DNA from: Trichoplax sp. H2
Taxonomy: Eukaryota > Placozoa > Uniplacotomia > Trichoplacea
Assembly (NCBI GenBank): GCA_003344405.1
Contig: NOWV01000121.1
Location: 166,637 to 230,636, forward strand
DNA: 64,000 bases
Direction: 5' to 3'
Shown here: piece after piece, positions 1 through 11,955 of the stretch
Numbering within the stretch: the first letter of the stretch is position 1
Layout of the letters: the number at the start of each line of letters is the position of its first letter
Position numbers and translations under genes: made by a program
The notes under the pieces: model-generated
Seen by the model: only the letters and a program-made list of their open reading frames with translations
Told to the model about the DNA's origin: nothing
The model's database searches: none

Positions 1-901
1 ATTACTGCTTTGGATTTTTATAATGCTTATTTAACACGAATAGAAGAATCGAAACGATATTTTGGTGCACCTGGCAATAGGCCCACTTAAAGCTAATATC
101 ACCATTACGGGAAGTTAATAATTTATTTCATAATTGAAACCAGAATAACTTTTTATCGTAACTTGACGGCATCAAAGATAATTTTTTTAGCGACATTCTT
201 GTTAATGTTTATAGGCATTGTACAAGAGTTTGATGTAAGCATATTTTGATAACTGTTCTCAGATGTAGAGTTATTATTGGTTAAACACCACTCATTAGTT
301 GCTACCGTATAGTTTAAAATAAAATAAAAATAACTTACAGTAGTTGTAGATTTTTTTATACGGTTATTGTTCTTAAGGTGATATCAGTAGGAGAGAGTCC
401 GCTACATTGTACATACTTTATCGTCTATCACTAAGTTAACTTAGCGATACACACTTACCTCTAAAAATTTTCTGTATCTGTAGCATGATGTTACATAAGA
501 TAAACATAGGCTGACAAATAATAAACAGAACACGGCAACCGTACTCTGTGCTATCGATACAATGTATAAATACTTCATAATATCTAATAATATGGGATTA
601 CCAGTAATGACAATAATAATGGATAAAGGATAACATTGGTAAAGTACCGTATTTTCAACAGTTACATACCTATAGATACGCCATAGCCGACGTATTACAA
701 GCTTATCGGCATTATACGTATTAATACATGGAAAAACCCAATCCCAAGAATATTAAGAACGGTTAAATCATAGAACAGAAAGCTACTTAGAAATAAACTA
801 CCGGTAACTATAAACTGCTATCGCATTACTAATATTGCAAGTAGATAGCGTTTTAATTTATCCGTAAAATAATCAGACGAAAACTTCACTCATTACATAT
901 T
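1..901. other. 3' flank of the first gene, no gene seen
   Basis: AT-rich DNA downstream of the minus-strand gene that ends at 902. No open frame longer than chance, RNA gene or recognisable repeat was found. It may hold that gene's 3' untranslated region. Confidence 0.5.
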
Positions 902-3446
902 CTATATTGCTACATTTGAATTTCCTTTATCATTTTCTAATGCATATCTTTTAAAGATGATATGCCTTTTCCAATACAGCGTAACAGCTACAACTATAGC
1001 TACGAAAGCCACAATCGACATGATGATAGCTGCAATATCACCACCTAAATTAAGATAATACGGCGATATTTAAATTTAGTGAGCTATCCTGTTACAGTAT
1101 TTGAAGTCAAGCTTCTACCAACACGTTAGAGATTAATCTAAAAATATATAAAACTTACCTGATAATGGGCTGCTTTGCCCGATAGGTTGATTCGTTGCCC
1201 CTCCTACGTTCGAAGTTTTTGTCATCATAGTTGTACCACCCGGTGGAATTTCGTCTTAAATGAAATGTAGTAAACATATTATCACAATTGTGTCTGACGC
1301 TAGCATGATTATTAAATTGCATTTTAATAAAGTATCAATTTTATGTACGACTGCCAAGAAATTCTATTTTCGCAAGATAATTTGTTGGGTATTACAAAAG
1401 AGACTTTCGACGATTGAATTCGATACATAACAGATTTACTGCAGTATAGTAGCGTAAAGTTGCTTCGGAAGCTAGTAATTGTCCCATAATATCCTTGAAT
1501 GCATGGACTTATATATAACCTATTTTTACTGTGCATTGTACAGTAGTACTGTATATGCGATCACAGTAATCATAAATATAGTTTAGCGTATGATAAGCCT
1601 GAAAGGCTCTCATAAGCATTAAGAGAGTGCACGCATCATCGTGTTATCATCAGATATAACAATTTCGAAAAATGTAGTATAGCATTACAACAATGTAATC
1701 AGTTAATATGGACCGTACATAATCAATAGCAAGTGATCAGCCAGCTAAGCAGTTTTTTGAGAGTATATATACGAAGTTAGAACACATGTAAGTAATAGTG
1801 CTTACCACCACAGCGTGTAGTGTCAACATTTATGACTCTGTTATTGAGGATATTGAACGGTGGTGGCACTATAGGCGAGGGCACATCAAGCTTCGGTATA
1901 ATACCAGCCTAGAAAATATATCACAGATCCACAAGAGATAAGCTAATTTTTACAGCATAATCTGTACAATGTACAACTATGACATTTTAATATTGATTTT
2001 AAACATTTTTCGTATATTGCAATTATGCTATGTGATACCATGGAATGGTGCATTAGACAGTTAACCTGAAAGAGTCACTCAATATCCACTTAAACGATAA
2101 GTACTAATAATAATTGGCATTTACTGAACGCTTGACGTTTTTGGTCAAATCTTAGTACTTTGGTAAGTTAACGTGTATACTACTGACAGTAAGTAAATCA
2201 AGAGCAAGTTTAGCATACGGTAATTATGTAAGCAAAGCGATGCAAACAAATTTGAACGAGAATATTGCATGGACGTTTCATGAAAATTGTTCAAATCTTT
2301 GTTTTAAAAGCTAGCATTTGCGAATCTAGTTAGCTATTAGAGGTGGCATCAATATTTTAAAATTAGCGGGCAAATAGTAAACTTTTTGTACTAATAACGA
2401 CCATACAAATCAAATGCCATTAAGTATCAATTACCGTAACGGTTACTTTTCCAGGTGATCGCGTCATACTTATTTTCCCAAACAATTTGACAGGAACTGT
2501 CACGTTAATAGTAGGTATGACGAAGGAAATCTTAGTTATGAAAAATTCATCTGCGTGCTTTATATTTCTGATAATGGTAATATTCTCAGCTGGATAAGCT
2601 GCCTGTAAAAGAATTTAGATTAAAGAAAACAATTTACTACATTCTAAGACTCTTTAAGTGAGTCAATATTCGATTAATAGTTCTGAAATACACTTTAGCA
2701 GGGTGTTAACAGCAGTTTACGTTTAATCATAAATGAATAGTAAACAACCATTTATAACTAACACTATTGCTAGTAAATATGTAAAATTTTATCATAAAAT
2801 TAAGGCGAATCTGATATGTCACCAAGTTAAAAAACAACATCTTCACGTAACGGTAACTAGCATATCATCAATGTAAGAGTAAAAGGTGATTTAGCTAAAT
2901 ATCAGACATTTAAAGTTGTAGAAAAAGCATGACATTGCTGATTCGAGTATATATAGTAATTGCATGCATTATAACTGAAATCTTGCATTACTGTACCGAT
3001 GACAGTGACCAGTACTAAACATAACCTCTAGTATACTATCAGATATCTCTCCCATTGCTGTATATAAATTTGCCGTAAGTAAAAGGCTATCATAAGGGTA
3101 GTCAGGTAAAATTTCTCATAATTAAATATGATTACTGAAACCATGAAGATAGGATAAGACACAATCGTTATAAAATTCTAATTTGCTGATTTATATACCG
3201 TAATATTTGCTGTAACCGGTTTGGTGCAGTAGTTCAAATTGAAAGAGAATTGCATATGGCGTCCGTAAATTTTTCCACTGCAGTTAAACCCATTACAATT
3301 TTGATATTCATAACACTGCAAAGTTGTCTTCTTGGAAGGGTCAAGTCCAGGTATCGGCACCAAGTTGAGAGGTATCTGATCTAGCCGTTGCTTTAAGAAG
3401 TTTATCAGATCGGCTAGACTCTGGCACTCTGGATTGACTGTAGGGG
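902..3446 (-). CDS. Single-pass type I membrane protein, 3' part, family not recognised
   Basis: Five minus-strand exons join in phase: 3446-3199, 2602-2435, 1908-1806, 1254-1159, 1044-902 (about 252 residues). The stop is TAG at 902-904. The first exon seen carries five cysteines (motifs CYEYQNCNGFNCSGK and LNYC) after an amphipathic stretch, LADLINFLKQRLDQIP. The second is beta-rich with an N-glycosylation site in VPTINVTVP-like sequence. The third and fourth are a Pro/Thr/Gly-rich stalk (VPSPIVPPP, PPGGTTMMTK). The last has a membrane span (AAIIMSIVAFVAIVVAVTLY) and a short basic tail, WKRHIIFKRYALENDKG. The order fits an extracellular head, stalk, membrane span and short cytoplasmic tail. 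The signal-peptide exon was not found. The first exon seen begins in phase 1, so at least one exon lies upstream, beyond 3446. I do not recognise the head domain, and no function is assigned. Confidence 0.6.
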
Positions 3447-4206
3447 CTGAAGGATGGATAAATTAAGAAATTTTTTAGGATCGTGAGCAAAATATGATAT
3501 AAAATATGAAATTAGATCAATAAGGGTACAGACTGATTTCGTTTAGTTATCCTAAAATGAGATCGAACGCACCTACTTTCTAAATGAACACCAATCCACA
3601 AATGATAGTATAGTAGTCTATATTATTCATGTAGAATTGATGATCTCTATACTATATTAATTGTGCTATAGTTACGTATCAATAACTTGGTACAGCAATT
3701 AACTCATATTTTAACTTAATTCTGGTCAATGATAGGAGAGAAGAAACTGTATAGTACTTCAAAAACGGCGGTCTCTGAAATTCACACGAATCGAGTCTGA
3801 AATTTGTCTCACTATTCACTTGCTGCATTGCTGCATTGCCCAGTAATAATCAAAACGAGGATGCTGTAATATTTAGTAGAAGTTTTTCACAGTCGACAGA
3901 CTACTAACGCTTTATTATAACTCAGGGGCTAGCCGTGCTTTATTCATTTTAGGGGAATTGATAGCGTATATCAAGAATGATTTGAATCGTGTAATATTTT
4001 AATTTCCCGAAATTGAATTAATTGATGGAAAAATTTCAATACTGAAGATCTGTGACAGACTAAAACCAGGAATAAGAAGCCTTGGCAGTCTGACTGGTAG
4101 TGATGGTGATCGTGCCAGGTACAATACTGTACGAGCTCAAATCGAGAGCGAATGAGTAATACGGTACTGTACTGTAGAAGAGCAGCTACGGTCACGCTTT
4201 ACGGAC

Positions 4207-4282
4207 TACAGTATATACTGTACAGTACAGTATATTGTAGCGTACTGTATACTGTACACTGTACAGTACAGTCTGTACTGAA
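4207..4282. repeat. TACWG pentamer repeat tract
   Basis: A short tract of TACAG and TACTG units, broken by TATA-like steps. It is the same repeat type as the tracts near 5.2, 27.5, 48.8 and 63.2 kb. Confidence 0.7.
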
Positions 4283-5220
4283 CTAACAGCAACAAAATTC
4301 AATAGAGTCTTTATTTATTTAATATGCGTATATTTACTAATTATTATTATCAGTGCTATGACGTATATAATATCACGTCTGACTGCGATACCATTTTACA
4401 GTAAAAAGGATAGTGTTTTTGGTCAGTAAAAAAAGGAACAGAGAGGTCATTTTTGATTACCTCGATGACTGTAGTTACTTGAGATAGATATAAGAAATTA
4501 GATGATTTTAATCATTATTGTAATATACTTTCAGAAAAATGAATGGTTTTTCTATACAGTTTATACTAAATGATGATAATCATTATGATAGCTATTTGAA
4601 GTTAGGACAAATTCGATGTTGTAAAAGTGATGATTAAACCGGCATAAGTACAGTACACACAGTATTATATTGCTGGTCTGCTGAGAACAGTAAGAAATAA
4701 TCTCAACGGATTACAGTAACGAAATGTTATACTTTACTTTCCTCAGAGAAATCTTTGGTTCAAGTAGTACTACGATCAGATTTTATAGTATTCGCAAATC
4801 AACTTTTAAATAAACGAATGAAAACATTGAAAATTTCACAGATACTATACTGTGCAAAGTACAGTATCGTAATTTACATATTCAGTAATTCTGAATAGAA
4901 TAATTAATTTCTATATATATTACTGTATATCAATGTATCATCACTTACTTGCACATTCGCCATGATATACGTAGAAGGTATAAAAAATTAGGAATAGGGA
5001 TAGAAACTTCATTTCTGATAGGTTCAGCTGCTCGCCGCTTAGATTAGTAGATCCTTTTCGTCCGACTAACAATAAAGTTCAATTGGCGTGTTCCATCAAC
5101 GACCACACACAAAAAATGGGTACAGTATGTTCAGTAGTTGCTTATTAAAAAAGGGGTCGCTGTTTCTGTTTACAGCACGTACAGTACCGTTGAGTCCTGC
5201 AGTAAAAATACGCCGAACCG

Positions 5221-5496
5221 GCTGTACTGTACTGTACTGTACTGTACTCTGTACTGAATAGTGTACTGTACAGTACATTGTACAGTCTACAATGTACAGT
5301 CCACAATGTACAGTCTACTGTACTGTACTGTACTGTACTGTACCGGTAGGCCCAGCCATACTGTAATAACCCCGATTACTCAGATACTGTACACTGTACA
5401 GTACAGTACAGTACTCAGCGTAAATAAAGTAGCTTCAAAGATGATACAGTACATTATACTGTACGGTCACAGTACACATACTGTACTGTACTGTAA
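5221..5496. repeat. TACWG pentamer repeat cluster
   Basis: Runs of TACTG and TACAG in varying order, for example four TACTG units in a row followed by mixed units, separated by short unique spacers. Both strands read alike because the unit is nearly self-complementary. Open frames over it translate to Tyr-Cys-Thr-Val strings and are not genes. Confidence 0.85.
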
Positions 5497-5757
5497 TTAT
5501 GGTACAGTAGAGCAATGCGCACAAATTAAAAGGCGGTGATTCCAATGGACTACAGGCTGACTGTCTACAGCACTAAATAATGATGCTGTAAGAAAATAAG
5601 AATAAAGATCTCTAGAGGCAGTAGTATAAGAAAAATATATCTTATCTTTTACCTCTACTTTAGTAAAATCATACTCAAAATGACCTCTTTTCCAAAAATT
5701 GAAGGAATAGGGGATAAGAGTGATGGCTTTAGTGTCACATTTTGGGACGGAGACGAC

Positions 5758-6013
5758 TCTACAGTGTACAGTGCACAGTACTGTACAGTACACTGGTAAT
5801 TAGTGCACAGCAATGGTGACATCATTTTTTAATACTGCACAAGCTACAGTACGCAATCTACAGTACTGTACTGTCGATTCTGTACTGTAGAGCTTCTAAA
5901 TACTGTAAGTATGCTTTGCCTCTCTACAGTACAGTACTGTACAGTACTGTACAACTTTTCTCACATTATCACCGCAATGTCGGTACTGTAGGGATAGACT
6001 GTACTAAGTACAG
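5758..6013. repeat. TACWG pentamer repeat cluster, second block
   Basis: A continuation of the same repeat type after about 250 bp of unrelated sequence. It includes alternating units around 5927-5953 (ACAGTACAGTACTG pattern) and dispersed single units. Confidence 0.75.
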
Positions 6014-6902
6014 TATGCACATTTATTGATGATTAGCCAAGGGTGCCTTTAAAGGGATACCTTTTGCGGAAAGATATCCTACCGATAGTATCGAGAACTG
6101 TCGTCTTGCACGCTTCGTTTCATGTTTGCCAAGTGTGATTTATTATAGTTACACTTGGCATTGCCACCATCAGCAGAAAGGAAAGATCCGTTACGGTAGC
6201 GATCCGCTGTTAATTTAGTATGGAAAATGAGAATCCACGTGCAGATAATGAAGGACTCCAACGCAGATACAAAAATGTAAGATTTTTCATGATACAGTAT
6301 CAAATTTGATTGCTAATAGCTAATGGAAGTACAGCCCAACAGTACCACAATTAAGAACTACGGTATTGAGTAATACAATATCATCAAGGCTAGGCAATGA
6401 TGTTACCATTAGTATGAAGTCGAGTCACAATGATATAGGATAGTGTACTGGATTATTCTCCGATTGTAAGGTTTGTCACTTCGTTGAGAATACACTAGTT
6501 CAAAGGCGATAGCTTTTAACGACAGCTCCATCATAAAGTATATGATAGGATTATTGATTGTACTGTAGATTGGGGTATGCGCGAATGATACGGGTGTTTG
6601 TTATATTATACTAGGAGGGGCAGTATAGTAAATAGCTGTAGATAACTGAATTAAAATTGTGATTAGTTAGTGTAATGTATACTGTACACTACATGAAACG
6701 CGTGAACTGCATTGTACAGTACTGTCTACTACAAATCTGTACACCACAACATGGTTCCCTGCTTGCAAATATAATTTGACTTTACTTATACCCGCATAGC
6801 AATATCAGGAAATATACTTTTGATAACTTTGTTCGATCTTTGATTGTAGCTCTCTTCCTACGGCATATTTTTATGTTACATGCTATTGCTTTCTGTCATT
6901 AG

Positions 6903-9900
6903 GCGACTCCGTCCGACATATCTACAGCGCTGCAATTAGGTATAGAGCACTCGGTAAGTAGGTTTTCTCCTTTACGATCTATAACATAATTAATTTATGC
7001 CTTATGATGGTTAAGAATACAGCTATTAGTAACCTTGTATACCTACGCCTTAACATTTTATGAAATCTACTTGTATGGTTTATGAATAATCATGTAGGTT
7101 GGGAAATTGTCTTCTAAACATGAAAGAGATGTTCTTATGCAGGACTTTCAAGATATTGATGTGGTTTTCTTTCCGAGGTTTCTTTATTAGATGATTCTGC
7201 ATACATTATACATTTAGGAAGATTATTCTTTTTCTCATTGTTTTGATGGATCAACTTTGAACCGTTTTGACTATAATTGTATGCATAGTTAACTATCCTA
7301 ATATTAACAGTGCAATAGTTAGTTGCTTGCGTATAAACCAGAACCACTTAACAAATATGATATACTATTGCAAGATTACTTTAATAGCAAGATGAAACTC
7401 ATCTAATCTATATCGGTTCCAGAGATGGAAGTACGTCAACTCCCGCACATCATCACGCCGATTTTACCTTTAAAACATACGCACCGATAGCGTTCAGGTA
7501 TAAGCTGGGAAATATTATTTGAGTTATCTACGTAATTTGTAAAACGCTGCGTACTGTATTTCATGTAATAATGCAGTTATATCATTGCATGAGTTTTGAT
7601 CGTTCCAAAATAATGGTCAGTTTCTCTCTACGTTTATTTTAGATTTTTTCGTGAGCTATTTGGTATCAAACCGCAAGACTTTATGGTAAGTGTATTGAAG
7701 AAATGATTAGCGTAAACTTATATCAGTAGCTCTGGGCAATGTTAGAGAATTAGAGCTGCTATATTCCTAAGTCACTTTATATTGTACTACAATGAAGATA
7801 TCCATGTGTGATAAACGCTTGAAAGAAATACGCAATCCTGGAGCAAGTGGATCCTTATTTTTCTTAACCAATGACGACAGATTCATAATCAAGACTGTAC
7901 AAAAAAAAGAAGCCCAGTTCTTACAAGAGTTACTACCAGGATATTATTTGGTAAATTTTATAATATCACTTACTTAACTCGAGTAATAAATATTTTCGGA
8001 CATGTAGGAATTTTAACTATTGTTGTTGTATACTAAATTAGCGATTTTACTACTCAATAATGTTGTATTTACTAAATTTGTAGCTAATAATTACATATTA
8101 TTTTAGAATTTTAGTCAGAATAAAAAGACTCTCCTTCCGAAGTTTTTTGGTCTATATTCTTATTCTACAAGTAGTGGCCAAAGAAACATCCGCATCGTAG
8201 TCATGAATAATCTTTTACCATCAGTTTATCAGTATCAAGTAAAATTCGATTTAAAGGTACATTGTAACATTTCTAGTTAGCCTTGCTCATTTATTTGAAT
8301 ATTTCCTGAAACTGTTAGACTGAATAGTGATATCGCCTAAGGCTGCTGTCTATGTTATAATCAAATACTAGGTATCTTTTTTAGTTAATCTTCGTATAAT
8401 TTCAGGGTTCGACCCACAAACGAAAAGCCTCAAAGAATGAAAGAGAAAAAAAATGCCCAACCTTAAAAGACTTAGATTTCAAGACGGAACTTCCTGAGGT
8501 GATATTATATATTAATTTTAAATGTAGCATTAATCATGTTTCTTACATTAATAAGTTCATTCACTAATTTTGTTCGTTTGGGTAGGGATTCGGTGTTGAC
8601 CCTACTATATATGACTCCTTAACAAGAACCTTGGAAAGAGACGTTAGGGTAAAGGCTGTTATCATAACCTGCTACTATATGTACTGTTCAATAAAGACCG
8701 AGTCTGGTTAATTTTACTATTCTATTAATATATGCAGGTATTGAGAAGTTTTAAGATTATGGATTATAGTTTATTAATTGGTGTACATAAATTGACTGAA
8801 GTTTCAAGATCATGGTCCGTAAGTGAAGCTGACTCTAGGTTACGATCGGCGTCTGGTGGTGCCTCTTCCATAGATGCGGTCACGGCAACGGCAAGGTAGC
8901 TTGATCTGTTAGCCTGTAGTCTTTTTCAAATAAGAATTACGATTTCTGTGACAAGTCTAAAGTAGAATATTAAACAGAGTATTCTATGATAATGCAGATT
9001 GGGGCGCATTCACGCATATACTACATCTGGAGAAGCCGTAATGTTATTCATCGGAATAATTGATATACTTCAAAGTTACAGGTATGATATCTTGGTCTTA
9101 GTTCTGAATCTATTCTGACTTGCATTTAATGAGAAACCAAAATTTGTCAATTTCAAGATTTATTAAGAAACTAGAGCATACATATAAATCAATTCTTCAC
9201 GATGGTGTAAGTACGAGATATTATCGTTGAACTACGGTAGTTATTTGGAAGTTTATTACAACACTGAAAGGGTAATTAATCGACTAATCAATGATATAAA
9301 ATCTCACTAACGGCACTATTATAGGATGCGGTATCAGTCACTAGTCCAGGATTTTACAGTGAACGATTTGTTAATTTTTGTAAAAGTAGTGTATTTACGA
9401 AACGAATTGGTAAGAAGCTGAGATATTATTACCTATAAAGAAATGTAGTATAAATCAACGGGTTAACCATTAGTGGATTTTTATTTAGTTGCAAAATCGC
9501 AGCAAAAGAGAAGGTTGTTGCGTCCACGAAAGTCACTTGCTGATGATACTGTAACAAGTGATAGATTAGATAAGTCTTTCAATGGACAGGTAAGTATGAG
9601 ACCGTTAGAATAATTGTTTTGGAATTTATCATAACTAGCAGTAAGTACCTGTTATGTTTGATGGAAAATTGCAATTTTAATTCCCGAAATTTTACAGGAA
9701 AGCCTTATGGAAGATCTTCACGTATTTAAAAATGCGGATAACTGTCGAACGAATGAAGCCGTGAATAAGGACTCTTCAACATCCACATCTATGAAGGAGA
9801 TAGTTGTAGATGTCCATAACTTTGGCATTATCGATAGTAAAACAATATTGTCCAGTAGGTAGGTCGTTAAATAATGTAGCTTAAGTATCATAGACTAGTT

Positions 9901-10039
9901 AGTAAGTATATATCTATATTGATAATTCTGTATAGCTAATAGCTCTGTTCTGTAATATAATAATTTTAGCCCTCAAAGTGGAAGAAGGAAAACAAAATCT
10001 GTCTATAATGATGACCAGAAAACTGAGACGATCGTCTAA
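6903..10039 (+). CDS. PIP5K1: Phosphatidylinositol-4-phosphate 5-kinase, type I
   Basis: Makes PI(4,5)P2 from PI(4)P at the cytoplasmic face of membranes. Fifteen phase-matched exons: 6903-6953, 7098-7177, 7423-7497, 7643-7685, 7798-7950, 8107-8256, 8406-8498, 8586-8648, 8738-8895, 8998-9081, 9158-9206, 9325-9409, 9489-9589, 9698-9858, 9970-10039 (471 residues plus stop). Family landmarks in order: [39 protein letters not shown]; the nucleotide-loop region [15 protein letters not shown]; the ATP lysine in [45 protein letters not shown]; the catalytic [11 protein letters not shown]; the metal-binding [11 protein letters not shown]; and the activation loop [19 protein letters not shown]. The loop has the type I Glu and pattern, not the type II one, which predicts PI4P as substrate. 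The C-terminal part is low in similarity, rich in Ser, Lys and Arg, and ends KTETIV. The first coding exon is missing: 6903 starts in phase 0 with no credible Met upstream. Symbol given at family level. Confidence 0.93.
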
Positions 10040-10164
10040 ACATGATTACTGGCAAATTTATAATTATTTCATGAAAGAATGTATACTTTTCTTTGTAAAG
10101 AATTTAGAATTAATTGGAATAAGGGTTCTAAGTTGTGTGACTTTATTTCTATATAGCCATTTGA

Positions 10165-10170
10165 AATAAA
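10165..10170 (+). terminator. Candidate polyadenylation signal of the PIP5K gene
   Basis: An AATAAA hexamer 126 bp after the stop codon, on the coding strand and in the expected place. No downstream element was checked. Confidence 0.45.
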
Positions 10171-10966
10171 CTATATCTGTATATTTTCATAGCATTGCAA
10201 TTAAGGAAAGCTGTTATAATGTTCCCTACAATTTATCAGTGTGAGCTTATTATTTGTACTACAGTAAAACTTTTATGTCAAATTTTCAGTAAGAGAGCAA
10301 TGGTATGGTAACATGACGTATTAAATTCAAATTTTATTTGGATAATCAGATTGCGTGCTTCGCACCGCATTTATTATGCTAAGAACTTCTCCACCAATGA
10401 CTACTGTAGACTTGATTGGCAAGGATTTTCTAATCGAAATTTTTTGCATTGTAATCCGAAAACTATGCTAAATTGCCTTCTGTGTATATTCTATATTCTA
10501 TATACTGTAGCATTGTAAATCTTGAATTACATAAAAATTTAATTTACACTATCATTTATGGATGAGAGCTATTTTCTTTTTGACTTTAGCCAATAGGTAT
10601 CGTAAAACAATTTAAATTAATTTGGCACCATGCAAGTCTTCAAATATACTGTACGTGTAGTTTTTTAATCAGTGGGCAGGGTTTAGCAATTACGAGCTAT
10701 TATACTGTACTGTATCATGATAATGACAACAGCAGATGATAAACTGAAGTCCTATTAGAAAGAAAGAGTTTATGATTGTGTATTCGTATTATTTGGGTAT
10801 AGCATGGGCAATGGAATAGAAAAGTATTGATGATATGCTACAATTAATGTGCAGTACTGTACTGTACTTTATGATAATGTGAAATGCGATCGGATATGAA
10901 AGCTGAGCCCAGATCATCTGTGCTTCCGCTTAATTCTAGTATTAGAATCTTTCTTATTAATTAGGA
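10171..10966. other. Intergenic, no gene seen
   Basis: AT-rich DNA between the PIP5K 3' end and the U1 gene. It holds a few isolated TACWG units (10694-10710, 10854-10868). It should contain the 3' processing signal of the U1 gene on the minus strand, but no conserved 3' box was recognised. Confidence 0.5.
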
Positions 10967-11131
10967 CGGGGGACCGCGCGAACGCAAGTCCCCCACTACC
11001 AGAAATTGTACGCTCGAGTCTCCCCTATTTGGGGAGATCGCAGGGGTCAGCCTAACCGAAGTGCAATGGAAAGGCCTCACCCTGGGGGAACACCCTTCTT
11101 GATCAGCGTTACCCCCGCGTCAGGTAAGTAT
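10967..11131 (-). ncRNA. U1: U1 spliceosomal snRNA
   Basis: The reverse complement from 11131 down to 10967 is a full-length, 165-nt U1 snRNA that aligns end to end with vertebrate U1. It begins ATACTTACCTG, the single-stranded 5' end that pairs with 5' splice sites. Stem-loop I carries GATCAAGAAGG (U1-70K loop; vertebrates have C in place of the middle A). Stem-loop II has CCATTGCACTTCGG (the U1A loop is ATTGCACTCC in vertebrates, so one change here). GCTGACCCCTGCGAT and the stem-loop III CCCCAAATAGGGG follow. The Sm site AATTTCTGG lies at 10999-11007, and the 3' stem-loop GTCCCCC/GGGGGAC with a TTCG-type loop closes the RNA. The GC-rich block stands out from its AT-rich surroundings. Its promoter should lie to the right, at about 11180-11400. 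A pseudogene is unlikely because both ends, every stem and the Sm site are intact. Confidence 0.96.
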
Positions 11132-11294
11132 GAGTTTTAGACGTTCAAAGCTGTATTATATACAAGTCAATAATCCCTTCAATTATGGGTGTCAAGTTTT
11201 GAATTTTTAATGAAATAATTTGTATTATTGTTATTAATATTATTATCATATGTGCATTATACTGTAGTACAGTACTGTATTGTACTGTATTATT

Positions 11295-11450
11295 GAGCTT
11301 TCAAGCATGCTCAGTTATGATACATGATTCTTTCTTGAACTGTGCGTACTGAACAGTCAACACTACCATTATTATGGAGCTTTCAAGCATGCTCAGTTAT
11401 GATGTATGATTCTTTCTTGACTGTGCGTACTGAACAGTCAACACTACCAT
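11295..11450. repeat. 82-bp tandem duplication
   Basis: Two direct copies begin at 11295 and 11377 with GAGCTTTCAAGCATGCTCAG and end ...GTCAACACTACCAT. They differ by a few substitutions and small indels (for example TACATGATTC versus GTATGATTC). The copies lie about 165-320 bp upstream of the U1 start, where distal snRNA enhancers sit in other animals. Confidence 0.85.
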
Positions 11451-11507
11451 GATGAATCTTGTGTAGCATGGATAGGGACTGCAGTATTCAAATAAAATGA
11501 AATATAA

Positions 11508-11613
11508 CCCCATTTTTCTACCATCTACTTCTCTCTCTCTTACTTTACTGTATAATCCAGGATTATTTAGTAAGAGAGAGGGAGACGGAGGAGGGGGATT
11601 TGTAGAAAAAGGG
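11508..11613. repeat. Imperfect inverted repeat
   Basis: The outer arms CCATTTTTCTAC (11510-11521) and GTAGAAAAAGGG (11602-11613) pair. Inside them, CTCTCTCTTAC pairs with GTAAGAGAGAG around a short centre. No flanking target duplication was seen. It could be a small foldback element, but that is not established. Confidence 0.6.
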
Positions 11614-11630
11614 TCACGTTTTTACTTGAG

Positions 11631-11660
11631 TACTGTAGTCCAATGCCATGGACTACAGTA
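11631..11660. repeat. Perfect 12-bp-arm palindrome
   Basis: TACTGTAGTCCA and TGGACTACAGTA are exact reverse complements separated by 6 bases. The ends match the TACWG repeat unit. Confidence 0.75.
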
Positions 11661-11955
11661 CTCCAATTTACCGGTAAATTGAGTAGTCTGTGAATGCGTA
11701 TAGTATAGTACTGTACTGTACAAAGTAAGCTCTCTATTGAATAATTGTACAGTACCTGTACTGGAACAGTACTAGAAATTCGAAGATTAACTAACTACTA
11801 TCATAACAGTATTCTTGTAGCATTGGCCACTATCGGTGCTGAGTTAGCGGAATCTACGATTCTATTCCTAATCGCTATTAGGTAATCCCATTCCTGCAAA
11901 ATTGACTGTCGTCGCAGGAGAATAGATTAATTAACCAACAGCAGAATCCAGTATT

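Larger units (their letters stand above)
3447..6902. other. Intergenic region between divergent genes, rich in TACWG repeats
   Basis: This lies between the minus-strand membrane protein and the plus-strand PIP5K, so it should hold the missing 5' exons and promoters of both. None could be placed with confidence. Open frames of 60-98 codons here are mostly translations of the pentamer repeat, or have no family resemblance. Confidence 0.5.
11132..11955. other. Intergenic between U1 and the ACP6-like gene
   Basis: This holds the upstream (promoter) side of the U1 gene and the 5' flank of the plus-strand phosphatase. It carries a TACWG tract (11262-11290), an 82-bp tandem duplication and an inverted repeat, listed separately. 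No proximal sequence element could be called by eye. Confidence 0.5.

Noticed and set aside
2985-3105. Possible extra exon in the first membrane protein gene (frame reading NLYTAMGEISDSILEVMF)
   Set aside because: Its neighbours at 3199 and 2602 join directly in phase 0, and no donor here gives a matching phase.
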